Part shown: positions 56,328-64,000 of the stretch, one piece after another
Numbering within the stretch: position 1 is the first letter of the stretch
Layout of the letters: the number at the start of each line of letters is the position of its first letter
NCBI GenBank assembly: GCA_001600175.1
Contig: BCJC01000004.1
Location: 682,001-746,000, forward strand
DNA from: Erythrobasidium yunnanense
Lineage: Eukaryota > Basidiomycota > Cystobasidiomycetes > Erythrobasidiales > Erythrobasidiaceae
DNA length: 64,000 bases
Reading direction: 5' to 3'
Notes under the pieces: generated by a model
The model's input: the letters and a program-made list of their open reading frames with translations, nothing else
Databases searched by the model: none
Told to the model about the DNA's origin: nothing
Program-made: the position numbers and the translations under genes

Positions 56328-58207
56328 ATGGGTTTCTACATTCCCGCATCTCGCGAGCAGAACCTGCGCAGCTACTCGTACTCTGGCTTTGACGGGTCAC
56401 TGTTATCCAAATATGTCCTCACCCCATACTGGAACAACCTCGTGAAGCTCTTTCCAGGATGGTATGCGCCGAACCTCATCACCCTGTCGGTGCGTCGCTC
56501 TCAAGCGGTCTGAGTACTGCATCAGGAAGAGAAGTTGACGCTGGACTGTGAATAGGGCCTCGCTTTCGTCTTTGTCAATTTCGCGACAATGATCTACTTC
56601 CAGCCTTCGCTAGCATGCGTCCCGAAACCGATACACAAAGTGGGCAGCCAAGCATTCTCTACAGTTCACTCGCCTGATAGCTTGACGTAGGCATTAGGCG
56701 GTCCTTGGGATCCTCTCTTCGACGTAGCCTCACCGTGGAAGTCGTCTCTTGAATCCGCAAAAAGTACCGTACAGTCAATATGGCATGGCTCTACAGTCAA
56801 TATCGCAAATGTCAACTGTCCACCTGCTTGGGTCTACTTCTCGTCAGTCTCGCTTTCCCGAATCTACTAGGGCGAAAGCTGAATTAGGAGTACCCAGCTG
56901 GTCAATCGGTCTATTCATCTATCAAAGCTTGGATGCTATTGATGGGAAGCAGGCTCGAAGAACAGGAGCTAGTAGTCCGCTCGGAGAGGTCTTCGACCAC
57001 GGCTGCGATGCCATCAACACGACGGTAAGCTTTACAATTCAAACGGCTAAGGCAAGATGTATTGATCTGCGCACAGCTCGAGGTCCTCTTGACGGCTGCT
57101 GCTCTCAATTTGGGCATGGGCTGGTGGGCTATCGCTTCCCAAGTCTTCACGCTCGCAAACTTCTACTTGACGACATGGGAAGAGTTCCACACCGGGGTGA
57201 GACAACTCCTTCGCGCTACTTGTACCTTGATGCTGACGTTATAATGCTAGACTTTGTATCTATCTGCATTCAGTGGACCTGTTGAAGGCATCCTGATGGT
57301 TTGCGTCATCTACTTTATCACCGGACTCTACGGTAAGCGAAGAAGCGTATAAAGCTTGACGTCTACTCAACCCTGTTTGTAGGCCCCCAGTTCTGGGATC
57401 AAGGTATCCTGACAGTCCTCGGTCTAGCGGACAACTCCCTCGTCCGACAACTACACATCAAAAATCTTCCCTTAAACGAGGCTTTCCTAACCTTCGGCGC
57501 CGTTGCAATGGCTCTCAACATTGCAAGCAGTTACTCCAACGTCTATAAAGCCAGGAAGAAGAAGGGACAAAATGTCCTGCAGCCTTTGATGGGCTTACTG
57601 CCGTTTGTCTTCCATGCTTCTACACTGCTGTTCTGGCTCTCTGGCTCGGACTATATCAGGACGAAACACTTGCTGCCTTTTGCTGTCTTCTGGGGTGGGT
57701 CATACTACCCTGTGGCCTTTGCAGCCTGTCTGATCGAGAATATTAGGCCTCTCCTTCGCATACCAAGTCGGCCTCCTCATCACTGCACATGTCACGAAGG
57801 GGCCTTTCCCATACTACCATAACCTGATGTTCTTCTCAGCCTTCGGTGCACTCGACGCGAATGCTGAACGACTCTTCGGAATCAAGCCCTACTTCCACTC
57901 ATCGAATGCAAATGCTCTGCTGTTTGTGTATGCAGCTATGATCACGAGCTTCTGCGTATATGCGTTCTTCGTCATGGATACAATCAATACCTTCTGCCGG
58001 GTATTGGATATCAATTGCTTGAGCATCAAGTACGCGTTACGCTCTTTAAGAAAGTCACATGGCTGACAATATACTGTGTGCATCGGTAGATACTACGGCA
58101 AGCCAAAGCCAAAGTCAAGCTTCGAGAAGGAACCTCAAATACCAGACAGAAAGATGGCAGAGACGCAGACGGGCAGGACTGGAAGTATCCGCCAGCGGAA
58201 GAACTAG
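56328..58207 (+). CDS. Choline/ethanolamine phosphotransferase (CDP-alcohol type)
   Basis: Nine exons (56328-56489, 56556-56639, 56691-56842, 56898-57024, 57077-57196, 57251-57332, 57383-57694, 57747-58029, 58090-58207) give 479 residues with seven or more membrane helices. The CDP-alcohol motif DG(x2)AR(x8)G(x3)D(x3)D is complete: [20 protein letters not shown] followed by GCDA. The N-terminal lead [19 protein letters not shown] and WEEFHTG are typical of the EPT1/CPT1 family, which finishes the Kennedy pathway for PE or PC in the ER. Exon 3 encodes an extra stretch of roughly 35-40 residues in the loop before the motif, longer than I expect for the family. Choline versus ethanolamine preference is not decidable. 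Confidence 0.87.
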
Positions 58208-58421
58208 AAGCATGGTGAATCTTCGCTGGTCTACTCCATAACATGCCGGAAGGACAGCAGTATCCTTCTCGAAAGCAGATATAGCTGGACTCAGCCAATA
58301 ATATACGACGCGAAGGACAGGCCACTCTTGCCGTAGCCATCATGCTTGGCATACTTCTTGTTGGAAGGATACCTCTTACATGCTCACCGTCGTCTCATAC
58401 ACAATACACCATAGTGTCTGA

Positions 58422-59253
58422 TCATTTCCAAACATACCATAGCAGGACTAATGTACATATCCCCGTGACGCTGCTCAATATAAACGTCTCTTTCCTCCGT
58501 CTCGAATTGATCATCGAAAGAAGAGAGTTTATGCCAGGTACTTGCGTGACTACGCCTTTCATGCGCGTGTTTATATTGGACATTGCGCCCCGCTGTTGCG
58601 AGAACTCGTACCGCGTTGCGTATGCTTGTCTAGTATTATATCAGACTCATTAGGATTGTATCTCTCGAGAAGAGGGAGCTGCACTCACTCTAGTACTTCG
58701 TCGGTCATTCTATGGCTGCTGTCTATCCTATTCCTTTCAGCGAGCAGCATATCGCTCGGGTCCTGTCCAGTATTATCATTCCTAAAGTTTGATATCTCCT
58801 CCCTCACTGATCCCAGCAGGTTCTGACGTTTCTCGCTTTCCTGTATCTGGACTTTGGTCCGCTTGAAGTCGCGTTGGTAGTCGGCATAGATCTCGCGGTG
58901 TCGTGTAAGAGTGTGGTTCATTGCGCTCGTACTGCTCATCCCGCGATTGTCGAGCAGAGAGGTCATGTCGTCCACGAGCTTGCCCAGCTGGAACACGCCG
59001 ATACCTCGTCAGCATGCAAGTATCGCAGAACATCAATGAGAAATGGTGGCATGCTCACCCTCTCGAGCATCTCTACGATACTCAGCTCCAAGCGTCGTGC
59101 ATCCTCCCTGCTTCCCGACAGCTGGCTGCTGTTCTGGCTCGAATAATAGGCCGTACTGAGTTGTGTCGCCAACTTCGAATAGCTCGATATGCTCTGGTCT
59201 AGCTCATTCTCCAGATTCCGCACAGTCTTGCGCAGCGTGTCCCATTCGCTCAT
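58422..59253 (-). CDS. GOS1: Golgi Qb-SNARE Gos1 (GOSR1/GS28 family)
   Basis: Three exons (59253-59059, 58987-58689, 58629-58422) give 233 residues. The N-terminus WDTLRKTVRNLENELDQSIS is the family's regulatory helix start. The SNARE helix runs through DEVLEQAYATRYEFSQQRGA to NTRMKGVVTQVPGINSLLSM, with a Gln at the central layer. A short basic stop (NSRRRKE) and a single hydrophobic anchor (LSSVTGICTLVLLWYVW) end the protein. The family drives intra-Golgi and endosome-to-Golgi fusion. Confidence 0.88.
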
Positions 59254-59378
59254 GATGGATGCAGTGGATGTGGAAACAAGCTTGATGGCAAGAAGATGGT
59301 CGCGTCGAGTACAGAATGCTTTGAGAAATGCTTGGACATGACATGATGGATGCTGATGCTAGTCTACACGTCGTTTCT

Positions 59379-61088
59379 CTATTCACCCTTCATCAGGAAG
59401 CGTCTGCAAACGCCCTCCCAGAGCAAATCACATCCATTTTCACCCGCTTCCTGCTCAGCAAGCTTCAGTAACCTTCCTCTTCTACTTCCCTCTCCCATGT
59501 ATCCCTCCTTCTTGACTACCTTCAACCCTTCCTTGCTAACAATCATAGCATGCCCTTCTTCAGGACTCCAAGCAGGCCAAGGTTTCTCTCCATCTTGAAT
59601 ATACTTCATCAAGACATCTCGTAATTGGTTGATGACTTCCTTATATTCCGGAGTGAGGCGCCCTTCGTATGCTCCTAGAATGCTGACAATATCCCACGTA
59701 TGCGTCGCGTATTCTCCAGCAGGCAGAGGCCCATCTTCGAACGGGTTTGGAAGATCAAAGATCAACAGGTACGACTTCCCAGGAAAGCCTTGTGCCAGCG
59801 ATAGTGAAGCTGCGAAGAAGCCTATATCGCTCTCAAACTGGCAGATCTTCTTCAATGCAGAACTATCTCCTTCTCCCTCGTCTTTCAGATCATATATATC
59901 TAATAGCTCTTCTGGGTTCTTCAACACGTCTCGCGCGATAGACTGGATCGCCTTGGCGTGGTTCTTCCGAGAATCATCGTTGATCATCATATTGTACGAT
60001 ATGCCCCCATCAAAGGTGCATGATCCTACTATCTGAGATTCTAGATTCGTGCTAGGAGGTGGACGCTTCCGAGTAAGAGCCATTGTAGGTTTCGGATAAG
60101 GTAGTATCTCGCCGTCATCTGAGCAAGGGGCTCCTACGAAGCCTATATCTCTGATCCTGTCTACGGGTGTCCGTATCATCTCCTTTGCGATTTCGTCGCT
60201 GCTTCGGCCATTGGAGACGTCGATCTTGAGTGACTCGGCTTGAGAACGGAAGTTCTCTTCGTGCTCCTTTGGCGTCTTGGAAGGCATAGTGACGAGTGAT
60301 CCAGCTAGTTGTATGCTTCTCTTCCACGCATTCTCTTTGTATCCCGATAAATTGTGCAATGATACGCTTTCCCCGCCTGCACTCTGCCCTAAAACCGTGA
60401 TGTTTTCGGGATCACCTCCAAAGCCGGCTATATTGTGCTTGATCCATTGCATTGCAACCAATTGATCATGCAGTCCATTGTTGGGAGGAATCAGATGCTT
60501 GGCTTCTGAAGAGTGGAAGAAACCTAGAGCTCCTAGTCTGTAATTCGCAGAAACGAATATGAAGGGTTTCTGGTTCTCGATCGCACGCTGGCAGAATGTA
60601 TTGGGCGTGTAGTACGGTCTGTAGACCGACCCAAGTAAGTAAGCTCCTCCATGAAAGAAAGTGATGACGGGTAGCCGATCTTTCGATGTGGCAGAAGCTG
60701 GGATCGTGATGTTTAGATAGAGACAGTCCTCTGACTGCTCTTCGTTGTAGCCATCGAGTATATCTGGTGGGAACTGGTTGCCTTTGCAGTCGGAGATCGG
60801 CGCTTCCTTGGGCTGAATGGACACAGGCGGGATACCCGTAGCATCGAAGGGCGAATCTGAGGTAGAGCTGAGAGTCTCCAATAAGGTAGATCGAGCAAAT
60901 CTTTGGGCGATGCTGCCATACGGGATGCTTGACAATTGCAGCAGCGATGAACCAGCTAGCCGGCCTTTCAAGCTGCCCAGTACAGGATGGTGGAAGACGG
61001 TGGTCATGGAGAAGAGCAGTCGATGCAGAGGAAGAAGAAGTAAGGAGGACAAGGAAGAGCCAGAATTTCGATGCAATTGCAGAGGCAA
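59379..61088 (-). CDS. Type-B carboxylesterase/lipase
   Basis: A single uninterrupted frame of 569 residues, the longest intron-free gene in the window. The order of motifs is that of the esterase family: EDCLYLNITIP, the oxyanion-hole block FFHGGAYLLGS, the nucleophile elbow ENITVLGQSAGGESVSLHNL, an acidic partner expected in SCTFDGG, and a His in ATHTWDIVSILG. A hydrophobic N-terminal stretch (SLSSLLLLPLHRLLF) could be a signal or anchor. An internal Met 27 residues later (MTTVFHHPVLGSLKG) is a credible start for a cytosolic form. Absence of introns in an intron-rich neighbourhood could mean a retrocopy or transfer. Confidence 0.82.
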   Translation of the reverse strand: MPLQLHRNSGSSLSSLLLLPLHRLLFSMTTVFHHPVLGSLKGRLAGSSLLQLSSIPYGSIAQRFARSTLLETLSSTSDSPFDATGIPPVSIQPKEAPISDCKGNQFPPDILDGYNEEQSEDCLYLNITIPASATSKDRLPVITFFHGGAYLLGSVYRPYYTPNTFCQRAIENQKPFIFVSANYRLGALGFFHSSEAKHLIPPNNGLHDQLVAMQWIKHNIAGFGGDPENITVLGQSAGGESVSLHNLSGYKENAWKRSIQLAGSLVTMPSKTPKEHEENFRSQAESLKIDVSNGRSSDEIAKEMIRTPVDRIRDIGFVGAPCSDDGEILPYPKPTMALTRKRPPPSTNLESQIVGSCTFDGGISYNMMINDDSRKNHAKAIQSIARDVLKNPEELLDIYDLKDEGEGDSSALKKICQFESDIGFFAASLSLAQGFPGKSYLLIFDLPNPFEDGPLPAGEYATHTWDIVSILGAYEGRLTPEYKEVINQLRDVLMKYIQDGEKPWPAWSPEEGHAMIVSKEGLKVVKKEGYMGEGSRRGRLLKLAEQEAGENGCDLLWEGVCRRFLMKGE

Positions 61089-61346
61089 AAGAAGTCACGT
61101 GAGAAGCGATCCTCAACGGTCTTTGATCATCCAGGAACAAGAGCAGTTCCTGTGCCTGTTGGCCGAAACAGCCTGCAACGCGACGCGACTTGCTACCGAC
61201 AGCTCTGTTGAGCGCTCACAGTTTATCTTGTATCGAGTCTCGATGCTCTTCAACTCATAAATGACTGCGAGACGTCGTGCACGTACCTCCTTTGGCTCCT
61301 CCGGCCCCGCTCCTGCGCATTCTCAGTCTGAGCGAAGAATGGGAGC

Positions 61347-62023
61347 TTGAAGGGGAACTCCTGGACGACAATCACAGGTTGTCTCTGCTCCAACAACTCA
61401 TCCTATTTCGCGTCAAAGATGGACAGACCTGCGACCACTCTCCCTACCACCACTGGCATATCGCTCATCAGCGCAAGCGTCACGTCCCTTCCATCCCCTA
61501 GCACCATTTATGACAATGGTCAAGCCATCACCACATTACTCGCTACCTATTCATCCGCAGACTTGACTCTGTATTCGTGCGTTGTTTGCTCGACGATTCC
61601 AGGAGGGAAAATTTCTGACTTGTCTGACCACAGTGCAAACCTTGACCAAATCTCGTTGGCTAGCAGTTTCGCTGAAGCCCAATCAAGCTACAATGCCGCT
61701 CTGAGCAGAGGAGAGACTCCTATTCCTCCCAGCTTGCCCGGCGAGCTTCAGCCATTTCCGAAACCTTTTTATCTAGCTAAGCCTTACTTCTGACAGTCGT
61801 TATCAATGGTACTACGTCAACTGTCCCTGTCGTAGGAACCCAAGTCTCGCGAACTGGACTCTCCACCACAAGCGGTGTCTCGACCACGAACAATCGAGGC
61901 TCATCCTCATCCCAAGCTGCTGCTACTTCTGCACAGCCTACAGGTGCAGCAGGAAAGACCTCGGTCAAGTTTACAGTCGTGGCTCTCCTCGGCCTGGCAG
62001 CCGGAATGGTCATTTCGGCTTAA
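61347..62023 (+). CDS. Probable GPI-anchored Ser/Thr-rich surface protein (exon structure unresolved)
   Basis: Two coding stretches in different frames: one through ATTLPTTTGISLISASVTSL up to about 61632-61665, and a last exon from 61797 to the stop at 62021-62023. The last exon reads VINGTTSTVPVVGTQ, then a Ser/Thr/Ala-rich stretch, and ends in VKFTVVALLGLAAGMVISA, a typical GPI-attachment tail. A donor at 61633 or 61666 would join them in phase. The N-terminal end and signal peptide were not found. Composition suggests a cell-wall protein. Confidence 0.38.
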
Positions 62024-62439
62024 AGCCTGGCAGAGAGCGGTCTGTTCCATCGATAGCCTCTATTCACTACTACTCTAGGCGTCGTCGATATATAACGCGC
62101 CCGTCTTTGATACTCTGTGTTTCCCGACTGTAAGGCACGCTCCTTTCGCTTGCAGATCACTCCTGTTTCGACCTCTTAATCGTGTATATAGCAAGCAGTA
62201 GTATGTTGATCGTGCAGAGCGTGATTAGCACCTACAGCCTCTTCCTTTCAAGCTGTTCGAAAAGGTTCGCTGTTCTCAAGGACTGTCGGTGCGGTACTTG
62301 CTGACTCAGAAGCTACTGTAGTGAACCTTCTAATCACCGTCTTTGTACTAAAAACAACACAACAAACAGGAACGTTAATGACTGCTGCTATACATACTTG
62401 CTGATCCTGCCAGCGCACGGTCAAATTGATGGAAAGCTG
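62024..62439. other. Convergent 3' region
   Basis: These 416 bases lie between the ends of two convergent genes, so they should hold two 3' untranslated regions. AT-rich patches (GTACTAAAAACAACACAACAA near 62346) are seen, and no ORF of note. Confidence 0.3.
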
Positions 62440-64000
62440 CTAGTGATGATGGCCATGCGAATGCGATGAGCCATGGTCATGCGAATGACCTGCATGTGAA
62501 GTGTGGTCTCCGTGAGTATGGTCATGCGAGTGTCCATGATCGTGTCCATGGCTATCGTGCGAGTGCGAGTGTTCATGGTCGTGATCATGACCATGTCCAC
62601 CACAGCCATCATGTCCATGATCATGGCTATGCCCGTGCTGTCGATCCGTCTCCGCCTGCAGTGCTCGTGCTTCCTCGAACCTAACGACCTGAACAGTCAA
62701 TTCGACCTGTTTCTCTCCTGCTCCCGCTTTACTCGCTACACTCTGCTGCCCATCCCCTGACGACGAAGAAGCAGCAAGAGCTTCTAAGCACTTCTCCCTA
62801 CACCAGCTTGTGAGTTTCAAGATCTCCGAGTCTGTACTTTCTTGTTTGACTTGTACATTAAGCGTGATGACTGTTATTTGCGGTTCTTTGTTACTTGTGC
62901 TGCTCGCAACAAGGACAGGTAGGGACTTCCTTCCGAATGCAGACGATTTGAGAGACGGTAGTTGGACGATAGGAGGTGGAGTCGGCGTGAGTTGCCAGAC
63001 GTGCGGCGGCGGTAGGAAAGTGACCAATTTGTGGTTCTCGATCTCTTCAAACACCCTTTTGAGATTCGCCATTGGGCCAGTACTGCTGTATTCCGTAGCT
63101 GAAGTGATGGGAGCCGTCTGGAGGAGCACTTTTCCAGTACAGACGGCAGCGGGATAAGCGATGTAGAACATTGCGATACTGATCAATAGCGCAACGACTT
63201 TATCGAGAGGAGCGAGTTGCTGAGCAGGGATGAAGAGGGATGCACCTGCTAGCATCGAGCTGAAGATTAGGACGGTCAAAGAGAAAGGATTGCTGAGGAG
63301 GGAGTTGTGGAGAAGTGCTGCTAGACGAGATTTGGAGCCATTCATGGGCATACGAGGCCGGAGAGAGTAGGTTTGAGGTCCGACGGCTAAAGAAAGACAG
63401 CTTTAGTGGCTAGTGTTGACTCATTGGCCTTTTTGGCTCACCTTCTGTCAGCGTTGCGTGATTCTGCAGCGCTATTGCAGTGAAGAGACACATCGCCATT
63501 GACATTGCCAGGAGTTTCGTAGGTATAAGCACACTGTCAAAGCATAATCAGCACACTTCCCTTCCCAATCCAGCTAGACACACGACCCACCCTAGATCGT
63601 CCCAGTCTGCCGTACTACTACTATCGATCCCAGCAGTCTGTCCATGCCCCATACTACCATGTGCAGCGCCGTGCGACCCTTCTCCCGCTACTCCATCTAG
63701 GCCTTCTTCAGCTGGCCCATGTGCGAGTAAGACATGCTCTATCGATTCTTTGCATACGTAGACTGCTGAGAAAATGACGTAGACGCATTGTGCGAAGTGG
63801 GAGAGCGTAGTTGCTCGAGCGGTGCTGCGGTACACGCGTTTTCGTTAGTACGCGATCAACGAGAAATCTGAGCCAAACTTACCCGAATGGATACCGCACT
63901 CCATTGTCTGACGCTCTCCGCCCCTGCATAATATCCCATAGTCTGTCTGTCCCTCTCGCATTACCTTCCACAAGCACGCTACTCAGCGCTCCCATTCCAT
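62440..64000 (-). CDS. Cation diffusion facilitator with a His-rich C-terminus (5' end outside window)
   Basis: Exons from the right edge to 63883, then 63824-63591, 63533-63442 and 63386-62440. The joined block YPFGTARATTLSHFAQCVYV, followed by IFSAVYVCKESIEHVLL, marks the CDF family (second and third membrane helices with the PFG..R signature). Two more helix pairs follow (VLIPTKLLAMSMAMCLFTAI; PFSLTVLIFSSMLAG and VVALLISIAMFYIAYPA). A cytosolic domain comes next and then about 60 residues of His/Asp/Gly repeats (GHDHDHEHSHSHDS). His-rich runs in this family bind zinc or related metals. In many relatives the His-rich loop lies between helices; here it is the extreme C-terminus. Confidence 0.8.

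Noticed and set aside
1-64000. Transposons, LTR or non-LTR retroelements, viral genes
   Set aside because: No reverse transcriptase, integrase, transposase or capsid-like frame and no long terminal repeats were seen.

Overview
The window is nuclear DNA of a filamentous or dimorphic fungus, most likely a basidiomycete. Nearly every gene is cut by several introns of about 45-70 bases with GT..AG ends and CTGAC/CTAAC-like branch points. Genes are packed tightly on both strands. The gene set is fungal: DASH subunit Dam1, xanthine dioxygenase, Sey1, alternative NADH dehydrogenase, AroQ-type chorismate mutase and a fused HisHF. I cannot name the species. Exon joins given here were worked out by hand from reading frame, splice signals and family conservation; no transcript data were used.

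1-16 kb: the end of a membrane-anchored Ser/Gly-rich protein, an eIF2B-gamma that stops before its usual C-terminal domain, Rrp1/Nop52, COP9 signalosome subunit 1, xanthine dioxygenase, an intron-containing tRNA-His, an unidentified Ser/Pro-rich protein, a Pho80-like cyclin, the La protein, an unidentified protein and a four-helix membrane protein. 16-26.5 kb: an amino-acid/choline-type permease, an unidentified acidic protein, NDH-2, chorismate mutase, monoacylglycerol lipase and Dam1.

26.6-44.5 kb: the most unusual region. Nine consecutive genes on the minus strand (called A to I here, in coordinate order) encode one family of BAH-domain-like proteins. Each has a Lys/Arg/Ser-rich or acidic N-terminus, a short conserved exon, a 14-base microexon, a BAH core split over two exons, and a basic or acidic C-terminal tail. 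All nine could be joined into complete reading frames of about 294-446 codons. The outer members (A, B, H, I) resemble each other, and the five inner members (C-G) form a second group. Each inner gene carries a conserved element (core CCCGAAGATAGGGG on the plus strand) 135-167 bases upstream of its ATG, and a second element (ACTATGGCTACAT) lies upstream of B, C, E and F. This looks like a locally expanded chromatin-reader family with shared regulatory DNA.

44.5-64 kb: a 16-exon CaM-kinase, a tandem pair of paralogues of unknown family, Sey1 (13 exons), divergent HIS7 and SER3 genes that share a 212-base promoter holding a Gcn4-type site, a choline/ethanolamine phosphotransferase, the Golgi SNARE Gos1, a type-B carboxylesterase, a probable GPI-anchored surface protein and a His-rich cation diffusion facilitator that runs off the right edge. 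I saw no transposon, retroelement or CRISPR array.
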